Assembly: GCA_031317595.1 (NCBI GenBank)
Contig: JANCMB010000001.1
Coordinates: 372,001-436,000, forward strand
Length of the DNA stretch: 64,000 nt
DNA from: Glutamicibacter sp. PS
Lineage (GTDB): Bacteria; Actinomycetota; Actinomycetes; Actinomycetales; Micrococcaceae
Direction: 5' to 3'
In this document: piece by piece, positions 1-8,300 of the stretch
Layout: every line of letters begins with the position of its first letter
Numbering within the stretch: position 1 is the stretch's first letter
Made by a program: the position numbers and the translations under genes
Notes under the pieces: model-generated
Database searches by the model: none
The model's input: only the letters and a program-made list of their open reading frames with translations
What the model was told of the DNA's origin: nothing

Positions 1-233
1 TGGCCGATACCGGTCAACGAGTCCGGCAATGGCGCCTCGGCGATCTGGTTCTCAAGGTTTACCAGCTTGCCGGCTTTCTTACGGGAGTGGATTGCCCCGT
101 CAGCCACGACGGCCACGCCAGCCGAGTCGTAGCCGCGGTATTCCAGTCGACGCAAGCCTTCAATTAGAACGTCGAGGGCGCCGTGTTCGGCGCTCCGGCT
201 CGAGGTTCCTGCATATCCAACGATTCCACACAT
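1..233 (-). CDS. glmS: Glutamine--fructose-6-phosphate aminotransferase (N-terminal part, runs off the window)
   Basis: This is the first 77 codons of GlmS, which makes glucosamine-6-phosphate from fructose-6-phosphate and glutamine, the first step toward UDP-GlcNAc for peptidoglycan. Reading from the ATG at 233, the protein begins MCGIVGYAG. The cysteine after the initiator Met is the glutamine-amidotransferase nucleophile, exposed by Met removal. The following [10 protein letters not shown] block is the family's conserved glutaminase loop. The sugar-isomerase domains lie outside the window. The gene is divergent from coaA. Confidence 0.95.
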   Translation of the reverse strand, partial: MCGIVGYAGTSSRSAEHGALDVLIEGLRRLEYRGYDSAGVAVVADGAIHSRKKAGKLVNLENQIAEAPLPDSLTGIG

Positions 234-351
234 GCCCAAAAGCCTACCTTTTGAAAGGCGATGGAGGTAAAAATGGTGGCACGTGACATAGAAAAATCGG
301 GAATATCGCCTCACCAGTGTCGCGTGATGCCGGGCACAGTAGGCCAAGAAG

Positions 352-1362
352 TTGGGCCCCACGTTTGGGCAAACCCCATGGTTCTTGGCAGAATTTGACC
401 CCGTGGAACCACAGCATGAGGTCGACGCCCCCATTACTCCGTTTGTGGAGCTAGACCGAAAAACCTGGGCGCGACTGTCTAATGAGATGCAGCAGCCCCT
501 GAACGAAGCCGATATCGAACGGCTCCGTGGTCTTGGCGACGGCTTGGACCTCGACGAGGTGCGCGATGTCTACCTGCCGCTGAGCCGCTTGCTCTATCTC
601 TACGTGCAGGGGGCCGGTGCCACCCACCGCGCTACCACCACCTTCTTGGGGGAGCAGACGAGTCGCACTCCCTTCGTGATCGGCGTGGCCGGATCGGTTG
701 CGGTAGGTAAGTCCACCACCGCCCGCGTGCTGCGCGAATTGCTCCGTCGATGGCCGGAAACTCCCGACGTGCAACTGATCACCACCGACGGGTTCTTGTA
801 CCCCAACGCCGAGCTTGAGCGTCGCGGAATTTTACATCGTAAAGGTTTCCCCGAGTCCTACGACCGCCGTGCGCTGTTGCGTTTCGTCTCTGCGGTGAAG
901 TCCGGCGTCCCAGAGGTGTCGGCACCCATGTACTCGCATTTGACCTATGACATCCTGACCGGCGAGCGCAACGTGGTGCGCTCGCCGCAAGTGTTGATCG
1001 TGGAGGGGCTGAACGTCCTACAGCCGGCACGGATCCGCAACGATGGCACCGTGGGTCTGGCCCTGAGCGATTTCTTTGATTTCTCCCTCTATGTCGACGC
1101 GAGGACGAGCGACATTGAAGAGTGGTATATCTCGCGCTTTATGAAGTTGCGCTCCGGTGCGTTCGCCGATCCGGCCAGCTACTTCCATCGCTACGCACAG
1201 CTCTCGGACGAGGAGGCTCGTCGGACCGCACATGGCATCTGGAAGCGCATCAACGAGCCGAATTTGAAGGAGAACGTGCTCCCCACGCGCGGTCGGGCGC
1301 AGCTCGTGTTGCGCAAGAGCGCCGATCACTCGGTGAGACGAATGCTACTTAGGAAGATTTAG
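352..1362 (+). CDS. coaA: Type I pantothenate kinase
   Basis: CoaA phosphorylates pantothenate, the first and usually rate-limiting step of coenzyme A synthesis, in the cytoplasm. The P-loop [11 protein letters not shown] lies at residues 111-121, and the family blocks [10 protein letters not shown] and EGLNVLQP follow. The region from [13 protein letters not shown] onward matches the usual start of actinobacterial CoaA, so the first 20-25 residues are probably extra. In-frame candidates are TTG 352, TTG 385 and GTG 403, and none has a clear ribosome binding site. An in-frame stop at 340-342 rules out a start further upstream. It is divergent from glmS. Confidence 0.95.
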   Translation: MGPTFGQTPWFLAEFDPVEPQHEVDAPITPFVELDRKTWARLSNEMQQPLNEADIERLRGLGDGLDLDEVRDVYLPLSRLLYLYVQGAGATHRATTTFLGEQTSRTPFVIGVAGSVAVGKSTTARVLRELLRRWPETPDVQLITTDGFLYPNAELERRGILHRKGFPESYDRRALLRFVSAVKSGVPEVSAPMYSHLTYDILTGERNVVRSPQVLIVEGLNVLQPARIRNDGTVGLALSDFFDFSLYVDARTSDIEEWYISRFMKLRSGAFADPASYFHRYAQLSDEEARRTAHGIWKRINEPNLKENVLPTRGRAQLVLRKSADHSVRRMLLRKI

Positions 1363-1445
1363 TCCCGCTGACTAGTCGTGAACCGTTCACCGAAAGATTC
1401 TGCATTTGTTAGCCGAATCAGTCACGATCCTTAGAATGCGCTGTG

Positions 1446-1458
1446 TATGATCGAGCCA
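1446..1458 (+). promoter_or_regulatory. Probable leaderless promoter of mscL
   Basis: A -10 hexamer TATGAT (1446-1451) lies six bases before the mscL ATG, which would place transcription start at or next to the start codon. No Shine-Dalgarno sequence precedes the ATG. The -35 region is poor. Confidence 0.4.
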
Positions 1459-1859
1459 TGCTTAAGGGTTTTCGCGAATTTGTATTAAAGGGCAATGTTG
1501 TAGATCTGGCGGTTGCCGTTGTGATTGGTGCCGCCTTCGGTGCCGTAATTACCGCACTGGTCGACAGCGTGTTGATGCCACTAATCTCGGCACTGGTTGG
1601 TTCACCTAACTTCGATAACTTCTTGCTCGTGACGGTCAACGGCAACGATATTAAGTTCGGTGTTTTCCTGACCGCCTTGGTGAACTTCCTGTTGATTGCC
1701 GCTGCCGTGTACTTTGCGGTGGTGCTACCGCTGAACAAGGCCACCGCCGCGTTGAAGGCACGCCGCGGACTGGCCGACGAGGAAGAAGAGATTGCGGAGC
1801 CGGACCCGCAGCTGGCCCTGCTCGAGCAGATCCGCGACGAAATCAAGTCGCTACGCTAG
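1458..1859 (+). CDS. mscL: Large-conductance mechanosensitive channel MscL
   Basis: MscL is a homopentameric membrane channel that opens under hypo-osmotic shock and releases solutes. The 133-residue product starts MLKGFREFVLKGN, the amphipathic N-terminal helix typical of the family. TM1 is the Gly/Ala-rich VVDLAVAVVIGAAFGAVI segment, and TM2 lies around NFLLIAAAVYFAVVLP. A charged C-terminal helix, LLEQIRDEIKSLR, closes the protein. A GTG five codons upstream (1443) is also in frame, but the ATG matches the family start. It is a single-gene unit ending in a strong terminator. Confidence 0.97.
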   Translation: MLKGFREFVLKGNVVDLAVAVVIGAAFGAVITALVDSVLMPLISALVGSPNFDNFLLVTVNGNDIKFGVFLTALVNFLLIAAAVYFAVVLPLNKATAALKARRGLADEEEEIAEPDPQLALLEQIRDEIKSLR

Positions 1860-1894
1860 CGCCAACTAACTACTTATCGACCTACTGACGAACG

Positions 1895-1930
1895 GGCCGG
1901 TGTCACCGAAACAATTCGGTGACACCGGCC
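1895..1930. terminator. Rho-independent type hairpin between mscL and alr
   Basis: A perfect 16-bp inverted repeat (1895-1910 with 1915-1930) is separated by the four-base loop ACAA. It is followed by TGTGAGCTTT. It ends the mscL transcript and insulates the alr operon. Confidence 0.85.
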
Positions 1931-1991
1931 TGTGAGCTTTAACCTTGTTGTTTTGGAGCATCGCGGCGGCTAAAAGTGGCAAGATGGACAG

Positions 1992-3194
1992 GTGAACTTT
2001 GAAGTAGCCGATGAGTCGTCCGCCGGTCAGCCGCCGGTTCTAGGGCATCAGGATGGGTTCGAACGCCGGGCGGAAATCGACCTGTCCGCGATCCGTCATA
2101 ACGTGCGCCGGATCGCCGAGCTCGTAGCCCCGGCGGCCGTGCTAGCCGTGGTGAAGGCCGATGGCTACGGTCACGGAGCCGAACAGGTCGCCCGTGCTGC
2201 ACTCAGTGCCGGAGCGCGATGGCTGGGTACCGCACACGTCACCGAAGCACTGGCGCTACGCCAGCGTGGACTCACTGCACCGATGTTGGCTTGGCTGCAC
2301 ACGGCCGACACACCTTTTGACGAGGCCCTGGCTAACGATATCGATCTGGGTGTTTCGGGCTGGGAATTGGACGCCATCGCTCAGGCCGCGCAGCGCACTC
2401 AAACTCCGGCTCGCGTGCACCTCAAGGTCGACACCGGCTTGGGGCGCAACGGCATTCCCGTTGAGCTACTACCCGAGATCTTGCGCCGAGCCGAGGAATA
2501 TCAGGACGCCGGGCTCCTGCGCGTGGTGGGCGTGTTCTCTCACCTAGCAGTGGCCGATGAGCCCGAGCGCGAAGAGACCGACCGGCAACTTGAATGCTTT
2601 GACGATGTCATCGCCCAGGTAGAGGCCGCCGGCTTCGACCTCGAGGTACGGCATATTGCCAACACCCCGGGCATCTTGTCTCGGCCCGACTCGCACCACG
2701 ATCTCGTACGGCTCGGACTGGGGATGTACGGTCTGAGCCCCTTCGCGGACGAGAGCCCGGAACACTACGGTCTGCGCCCTGCCATGCGTCTGGTCACCAA
2801 GGTGGCCAACGTCAAACGCGTACCCGCCGGACAAGGGGTCTCCTACGGACTGCGCTATGTCACCGAGCGCCCCACCGTGCTCGGTCTCATCCCAGTGGGA
2901 TACGGCGACGGGCTGCCGCGCGTGGCCACCGGTGCCCCGGTGAGTATCAACGGACGCAGCTACCCGGTCCGCGGGACAATCGCCATGGATCAGTGCGTCG
3001 TGGATCTCGGACCGGATGCCGATCCGCAAAAATTGCTCGGCGCCGAAGCGGTGATCTTCGGTAGCGGCGGCCAACCGGTCACCACATGGGCGGAGGCCGC
3101 AGGCACGATTAACTATGAAATGATCACGCGCATTTCACCGCGTGTTCCGCGACACTACGTCGAAGGCAGCTGGGGAGCTACCGATGGAAACTAA
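1992..3194 (+). CDS. alr: Alanine racemase
   Basis: Alr is a PLP enzyme that interconverts L- and D-alanine and supplies D-alanine for peptidoglycan. The PLP lysine is K55 in VVKADGYGHG, and the second catalytic base is Y285 in GVSYGLRY. The C-terminal block AMDQCVVDLG is conserved. The length of 400 residues includes an extra 25 residues before the family start at RAEIDLSAI. The start is GTG 1992. It heads an operon whose next gene, tsaE, begins 11 bases before alr ends. The alr-tsaE-tsaB-rimI-tsaD order is common in Actinomycetota. Confidence 0.97.
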   Translation: MNFEVADESSAGQPPVLGHQDGFERRAEIDLSAIRHNVRRIAELVAPAAVLAVVKADGYGHGAEQVARAALSAGARWLGTAHVTEALALRQRGLTAPMLAWLHTADTPFDEALANDIDLGVSGWELDAIAQAAQRTQTPARVHLKVDTGLGRNGIPVELLPEILRRAEEYQDAGLLRVVGVFSHLAVADEPEREETDRQLECFDDVIAQVEAAGFDLEVRHIANTPGILSRPDSHHDLVRLGLGMYGLSPFADESPEHYGLRPAMRLVTKVANVKRVPAGQGVSYGLRYVTERPTVLGLIPVGYGDGLPRVATGAPVSINGRSYPVRGTIAMDQCVVDLGPDADPQKLLGAEAVIFGSGGQPVTTWAEAAGTINYEMITRISPRVPRHYVEGSWGATDGN

Positions 3195-3747
3195 CCAACA
3201 ACAGCTTCAGCTCGAGCTCACCACACTCGAAGCCACCGAACGAGTAGGCCATCTGCTCGGGGCATGGCTACAGGCCGGGGACCTGGTGATTCTGACCGGC
3301 GCGCTCGGAGCCGGCAAAACGACGTTGACCCAGTCCCTCGGGGAGGGACTGGAAGTACGCTCGGGCATCATCTCGCCCACGTTCGTGCTTTCCCGGCACC
3401 ATCCATCACTAGTTGAGGGACCGGGGCTTGTGCATGTGGATGCCTACCGGCTTCAGGCCGGGGGAGAGATCGACACCCTAGATTTGGAATCCACGCTCGG
3501 TGAGAATGTCACCGTGGTCGAATGGGGGATCGGCAAGGTCGAGCACCTCAGCGAGTCACGGCTCGAGATCAGCCTCGATCGTGAACAATTGGCACCCAAG
3601 ACGGCCGCCCCGTGGGAGGAATCCGAGGACGAGCTCGACGAACCGCGCAGCATGGTGATTCGTGGCATCGGACCCCGCTGGGCCGAGGGTAATTTTCAAC
3701 GTCTTGCCAACGCACTCGAACTGGCCGTGGGAGAAGGAGCAGCATGA
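3184..3747 (+). CDS. tsaE: tRNA threonylcarbamoyladenosine biosynthesis ATPase TsaE
   Basis: TsaE is the ATPase that resets the TsaB-TsaD complex during synthesis of t6A37 in ANN-decoding tRNAs. The P-loop GALGAGKTT is at residues 39-47, followed by the family block SPTFVL and the HVDAYRL segment. The ATG 3184 start overlaps the end of alr by 11 bases. At 187 residues it is longer than the E. coli protein (about 150) because of an acidic insert (EESEDELDEP) and a C-terminal extension. It ends in an ATGA overlap with tsaB. Confidence 0.95.
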   Translation: METNQQQLQLELTTLEATERVGHLLGAWLQAGDLVILTGALGAGKTTLTQSLGEGLEVRSGIISPTFVLSRHHPSLVEGPGLVHVDAYRLQAGGEIDTLDLESTLGENVTVVEWGIGKVEHLSESRLEISLDREQLAPKTAAPWEESEDELDEPRSMVIRGIGPRWAEGNFQRLANALELAVGEGAA

Positions 3748-4427
3748 ACGGCATCTACCTATCCATCGATAGTTCGGCGCATGCCTCGGTGGCCCTCGTG
3801 GACGCCGCTAACGGCACGGTGTTGGCCGAACGCACCTCCCCAGCACCCAACGACCAAACCGAAACGCTCAACGCCTACGTCGCCGAGCTCCTCGCCGACC
3901 AGCAGATCCAGGGACCAGCGCTCGCAGGGATCATCGTGGGCGTGGGACCGGGTCCCTTCACCGGGCTCCGCGTGGGGCTCGTCGCGGCCCGCACCTTCGC
4001 CTATGTCTGGGGCGTCCCGCTACACGGCGTGATGTCCCTCGAAGCACTCGTCCAGCGCGTACTCGACACCGAAGGGCAGGTTCCGAGCGAATTCGTTGTA
4101 GCAGCCGATGCACGGCGCCGGGAACTGTATTGGGCACGCTTTGACGCCTCCGGCACGCTACTTGAGGGACCTCGCGTAGGGGCAGCAGACACCCTGCCCG
4201 CACTGCCGGTTTACGGGGCTGGAGCAGGGCTCTACCCGGAGCAGTTGGAACAGGCAGGCGCGCAACCTGTGGCATCCAGTGCCGAATGGCTCGCCGAAGC
4301 CGCGCTGCTCGGTAGACGTGGCCTGCAGTTCCTCGCCGACGGCGTGGACCTGAGCGACACCGCTCCACGCTATCTACGCGAATCCGATGCGCAAGTACCG
4401 GCCTTTATGCGGAAGGCTCAAGCATGA
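3744..4427 (+). CDS. tsaB: tRNA threonylcarbamoyladenosine biosynthesis protein TsaB
   Basis: TsaB is an inactive Kae1/ASKHA-fold partner that forms the heterodimer with TsaD needed for t6A synthesis. The N-terminal phosphate loop ISSDSSAHASVALV-like segment and the hallmark GVGPGPFTGLRVG (about residues 65-77) identify it. It is 227 residues, normal for the family. The ATG at 3744 overlaps the tsaE stop (ATGA), and its own stop overlaps the rimI start in the same way, so the three genes are probably translationally coupled. Confidence 0.95.
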   Translation: MNGIYLSIDSSAHASVALVDAANGTVLAERTSPAPNDQTETLNAYVAELLADQQIQGPALAGIIVGVGPGPFTGLRVGLVAARTFAYVWGVPLHGVMSLEALVQRVLDTEGQVPSEFVVAADARRRELYWARFDASGTLLEGPRVGAADTLPALPVYGAGAGLYPEQLEQAGAQPVASSAEWLAEAALLGRRGLQFLADGVDLSDTAPRYLRESDAQVPAFMRKAQA

Positions 4428-4909
4428 GCCCTGAACTACGCCGGATGACTACGGATGACATCCCCGCAGTTCATGCACTTGAGACCGAGCTTTTCCCCGG
4501 AGACCCGTGGCCGCTGGAGGGCTTCGTCGCAGAGCTCGAGCAGATTGAGACGCGAGACTACTGGGTCTACGAGGCCGACGGCCAGATCATCGGTTACGCC
4601 GGTCTGTGCACCGTGGCCGACTTTGCCGATGTGCAGACCATCGGCGTGGCACCCGCCGCGCAGGGACAGGGACTGGGCCGCAAACTGATGCAGACCCTTA
4701 TCGCGCGGGCCCAGGAACGAGGAGCCGAACAGGTCATGCTCGAAGTTCGCGTGGATAACCCGGTGGCCATCGGGCTCTATGCCTCGCTGGGATTTGAGAA
4801 GATTCATATCCGCCCGGGCTATTACAAGGGCGGCATTGACGCGCAGATTATGCGTCTACCGTTGCCGCTACGAGTTACAGCCGACGCAACGCTGGATGAG
4901 AAGGACTAA
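4424..4909 (+). CDS. rimI: Ribosomal protein S18 alanine N-acetyltransferase RimI
   Basis: This is a GNAT-fold acetyltransferase of 161 residues. The acetyl-CoA binding motif is GVAPAAQGQGLGRKLM, preceded by the beta strand YAGLCTVADFADVQTI. The Y-x-x-L-G-F-x-K block (ASLGFEKIHIRPGYY) is characteristic of RimI. RimI acetylates the N-terminus of ribosomal protein S18 and possibly other proteins. The position between tsaB and tsaD supports the name over other GNATs. It overlaps tsaB by ATGA and leaves six bases before tsaD. Confidence 0.92.
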   Translation: MSPELRRMTTDDIPAVHALETELFPGDPWPLEGFVAELEQIETRDYWVYEADGQIIGYAGLCTVADFADVQTIGVAPAAQGQGLGRKLMQTLIARAQERGAEQVMLEVRVDNPVAIGLYASLGFEKIHIRPGYYKGGIDAQIMRLPLPLRVTADATLDEKD

Positions 4910-4915
4910 GTACTG

Positions 4916-5983
4916 ATGAACCGCAATGAACCACTGGTACTGGGCATCGAATCATCCTGCGATGAAACCGGCGTAGGTATCGTCCGCGGCACCCGAATGC
5001 TGGCCAACACCGTCTCCAGCTCCATGGAAGAGCACGTCCGCTTCGGCGGGGTCATCCCGGAAATTGCGGCCCGCGCCCATCTCGATGCCTTCGTCCCCAC
5101 GCTCGATCAAGCGCTGCGCACCGCCAACGTCACCCTAGACGAGATTGACGCCATCGCCGTGACCAGTGGCCCCGGGCTTGCAGGGGCTCTCATGGTTGGA
5201 GTTTCTGCGGCCAAGGCTTTGGCCGTGGCCACGGGTAAGCCGCTCTACGCCATCAACCACCTCGTGGCCCACGTAGGTGTCGGCGTCCTCGAGGGCACCG
5301 TGTTGCCTGAACAGTTCGGTGCGCTGCTGGTTTCCGGTGGGCACACCGAAATCCTGCGCGTCGGCTCGCTGACCGAGGACGTGCAGCTGCTCGGTGCAAC
5401 TATTGATGACGCCGCAGGTGAGGCCTTTGACAAGGTAGCCCGCCTGCTCGGCTTGGGCTACCCAGGAGGTCCCGCGATCTCTAAGGCCGCCGTGGAAGGC
5501 GACCGAAAGGCATTCCGCTTCCCGCGCGGTTTGAGTCTGCCCAAGTTCGTTGGCACCGCCGAGAAGCCGGGAAAGCACCGGCACAATTTCTCGTTTTCCG
5601 GGTTGAAGACCTCGGTGGCTCGATGCGTGGAGCACTTTGAAGCGGCTGGGGAAGAAGTTCCTGTCGCCGATATCGCCGCTAGCTTCCAGGAAGCTGTCGT
5701 GGACGTGATCACGTCCAAGGCGGTACGTGCCTGCCAGGAGCACGGGCTGACCACGCTGCTGTTGGGCGGGGGAGTCGCTGCCAACAGGCGCCTGCGTGAG
5801 CTACTGGCCGCACGCTGCGCCTCGGCTGGCATTGGGCTTACTGTGCCGCCGTTCGAGCTATGCACCGATAACGGTGGAATGGTCGCGGCACTGGGTGCTC
5901 AGCTGGTGGCTGGGGGAGCCGAACCTTCAGGGCTGGAATTCGCTACAGATTCTTCGCAGCCGGTGACGGAGATTCTTCGCTAG
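4916..5983 (+). CDS. tsaD: tRNA N6-adenosine threonylcarbamoyltransferase TsaD
   Basis: TsaD transfers the threonylcarbamoyl group onto A37 of tRNA. It begins [15 protein letters not shown], the phosphate-binding ASKHA motif. The metal-binding histidines are in [10 protein letters not shown] and the GGHTEI block follows. [13 protein letters not shown] near the C-terminus is also conserved. At 355 residues it is full length. It is the last gene of the alr operon. The 277 bases downstream lead straight into the lower-G+C restriction island, so the conserved neighbourhood is interrupted here. Confidence 0.97.
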   Translation: MNRNEPLVLGIESSCDETGVGIVRGTRMLANTVSSSMEEHVRFGGVIPEIAARAHLDAFVPTLDQALRTANVTLDEIDAIAVTSGPGLAGALMVGVSAAKALAVATGKPLYAINHLVAHVGVGVLEGTVLPEQFGALLVSGGHTEILRVGSLTEDVQLLGATIDDAAGEAFDKVARLLGLGYPGGPAISKAAVEGDRKAFRFPRGLSLPKFVGTAEKPGKHRHNFSFSGLKTSVARCVEHFEAAGEEVPVADIAASFQEAVVDVITSKAVRACQEHGLTTLLLGGGVAANRRLRELLAARCASAGIGLTVPPFELCTDNGGMVAALGAQLVAGGAEPSGLEFATDSSQPVTEILR

Positions 5984-6260
5984 GTACTTAGCGGTAACGC
6001 TTTTAAAATTTCCGTACAGCCTGATGGCTTGGCTTTCGTAACCTCCTTTTGTTTTGGCCAACGTCCTGTCAATCCAGAGAGATTAACGTTCGGTCGTTAT
6101 ATTGTTGTCGTTCGATACTCGCGCAGATGCGTCTCAAAAAAGAATCTTAAAAAGAATGTCTCCCATGGTGGCCCTACACTGGCCTATTCTGTCCGCTGCA
6201 AGGGGTAGTGTGTCTGATAGATAAACAGTTGAGTGCGCAGTACCGCACGGGAGAAAGCAG

Positions 6261-7829
6261 ATGGCAGATACGGTGAAGGAACAGCAACGAGCAGAACTGC
6301 ACAAAACAATCTGGCAGGTCGCCAACGATCTTCGCGGTTCAGTGGATGGCTGGGACTTCAAGTCCTACGTCCTTGGCGTACTGTTTTACCGATTCATCTC
6401 AGAAAACCTCACCAGCTACATCAATGCCGGCGAACGAGATGCGGGATCAGTCGACTTCGACTTTGCCAAGATGCGCGACGAAGACGCGGAGTTTGCTCGC
6501 GAAGGAATCGTCGAAGAAAAAGGCTTCTTTATTCGCCCGTCTGAGCTGTTTGAGAATGTGCGTAGGCGTGCACCACATGACGAGAACCTCAACGAAACAC
6601 TGGAAAGCATTTTCCGTGACATTGAAGGTTCCGCAATCGGCACGAATAGCGAAGACGACCTCAAAGGCCTGTTTGACGATCTAAACGTTAACAGCACCAA
6701 GTTGGGTAACACTGTGGCGAAGCGTAACGCCAAAATGGTCAAGCTACTTGACGCTATCGGCGACCTCCCTCTAGGCGGCAAGTTCTCTGATAACTCCATT
6801 GACCTGTTTGGTGACGCATACGAGTACCTGATGCAGATGTACGCCTCCAGTGCCGGTAAATCCGGCGGTGAGTACTATACGCCACAGGAAGTTTCGGAAC
6901 TCCTTGCCAAGATCACGACCGTCGGTAAGACGCGCGTGAACAAGGTGTATGACCCTGCCGCTGGTTCAGGCTCGCTACTACTCAAGTTTGCCAAGGTTCT
7001 CGGCAAAGAGAACGTTGGCGGGTTCTATGGTCAGGAAATCAACCTCACCACCTACAACCTCGCTCGTATCAACATGTTCCTGCATGATGTGAACTACGAG
7101 AACTTTGACCTCGCACTTGGCGACACCCTCCTCGAACCACATCACTGGGATGACGAACCGTTTGAAGCGATCGTCTCCAATCCGCCCTATTCGATCAAGT
7201 GGGAGGGCGACGCCAATCCGATCTTGATCAATGATCCACGCTATGCGCCGGCTGGTGTGCTGGCGCCGAAGTCGAAGGCAGACCTTGCTTTCACCATGCA
7301 CATGCTGCACTGGCTTGCTACCAACGGTACTGCGGCGATTGTAGAGTTCCCTGGCGTACTGTATCGCGGTGGCGCTGAGGGCAAGATCCGCAAGTACTTG
7401 ATCGACAACAACTATGTCGATGCGGTAATTCAGCTGCCTGCAGACTTGTTCTTTGGTACCACGATTGCGACCTGCATTATCGTGTTGAAGAAGTCGAAGA
7501 AGACTAACGATGTGCTGTTCATTGATGGTTCGGCTGAGTTCGTGCGCGGCGGTAACAAGAACAAGCTGAGCGAATCCAACCAGCAGGTCTTGCTTGATGC
7601 GTTCACGAACCGTGAATCGACAGACCACTTCGCAATGCTGGTTGAGAACAGCGCTATCGCTGCGAACGATTACAACATCGCGGTGTCGTCGTATGTTGAG
7701 GCGGAGGACACTCGTGAGGTCGTCGACATTACTGAGCTGAACGCGAAGATCGAGCAAATCGTTGCCCGCCAGGCAGAACTTCGAACGTCAATAGACGCGA
7801 TAGTGGCTGATCTGGAGGGCGCAGAGTGA
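6261..7829 (+). CDS. hsdM: Type I restriction-modification system, methyltransferase subunit HsdM
   Basis: HsdM is the N6-adenine methyltransferase subunit that, with HsdS, modifies the recognition site and forms the core of the restriction complex. The N-terminal helical HsdM_N domain (LHKTIWQVANDLRGSVDGWDF) is followed by the AdoMet motif DPAAGSG at residues 231-237. The catalytic motif NPPY is at 307-310. At 522 residues it is normal length. A good ribosome binding site (GGGAGAAAGCAG) precedes the ATG. The stop overlaps the next start as GTGA, which suggests coupling to the small HEPN-like gene. Confidence 0.96.
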   Translation: MADTVKEQQRAELHKTIWQVANDLRGSVDGWDFKSYVLGVLFYRFISENLTSYINAGERDAGSVDFDFAKMRDEDAEFAREGIVEEKGFFIRPSELFENVRRRAPHDENLNETLESIFRDIEGSAIGTNSEDDLKGLFDDLNVNSTKLGNTVAKRNAKMVKLLDAIGDLPLGGKFSDNSIDLFGDAYEYLMQMYASSAGKSGGEYYTPQEVSELLAKITTVGKTRVNKVYDPAAGSGSLLLKFAKVLGKENVGGFYGQEINLTTYNLARINMFLHDVNYENFDLALGDTLLEPHHWDDEPFEAIVSNPPYSIKWEGDANPILINDPRYAPAGVLAPKSKADLAFTMHMLHWLATNGTAAIVEFPGVLYRGGAEGKIRKYLIDNNYVDAVIQLPADLFFGTTIATCIIVLKKSKKTNDVLFIDGSAEFVRGGNKNKLSESNQQVLLDAFTNRESTDHFAMLVENSAIAANDYNIAVSSYVEAEDTREVVDITELNAKIEQIVARQAELRTSIDAIVADLEGAE

Positions 7830-8287
7830 GCTTTGATGTTTCAATAATTAAGCAAAATACACGGGTAGCTTTGCCGACTGACGATGGTTATTTGTTTCGT
7901 CTTGGTGTGGCGTTGTATGCATTCAACTCAATCAATAGTTTTATGATAGAGATCACCACCCACATTGATCCCGATGCAAACAGAACTGAACTCCACGAAC
8001 TGACCTCAGGAAAAGTATTGGATCGTTTTCGGTCTGCAGCCAAACACTGGTCTGGTGCTGATATTTCTGGGCCTGCAAGTCGTGCTGCGAGCGAGTTTGA
8101 GCGACTCAACACAGAACGCTCTGATTTCGTGCATTCGTATCCAATTACGAACAAAGCCAACGAACAAATTCTTCACAGGCGTATAGACGCGAAGAAGAAA
8201 TACTTCGAGGTCACAAACAGTTTTTGGATGACTTTACGGCCAGGCTATGTGATGTATCGGAAGCTCTATATGAAATTCGTGCAATAG
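7826..8287 (+). CDS. HEPN-like small protein inside the hsd operon
   Basis: The 153-residue product matches none of the standard Hsd subunits. It appears all-helical: an aromatic N-terminal helix (about residues 21-45), a middle helix around 60-75, and a helix ending in ERSDFVHSYP. That last segment gives an R-x4-H pair (R98, H103), the catalytic signature of HEPN ribonucleases. It resembles the RNDxxHAxP form found in small actinobacterial HEPN-like proteins (inference from memory of the family). GTG 7826 overlaps the hsdM stop, and hsdS follows 13 bases later. By position it could be an RM-guarded toxin, as PrrC is with EcoprrI, or a regulatory subunit. Fold and activity are unproven. Confidence 0.6.
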   Translation: MSFDVSIIKQNTRVALPTDDGYLFRLGVALYAFNSINSFMIEITTHIDPDANRTELHELTSGKVLDRFRSAAKHWSGADISGPASRAASEFERLNTERSDFVHSYPITNKANEQILHRRIDAKKKYFEVTNSFWMTLRPGYVMYRKLYMKFVQ

Positions 8288-8300
8288 TGAGGCCTGAACT

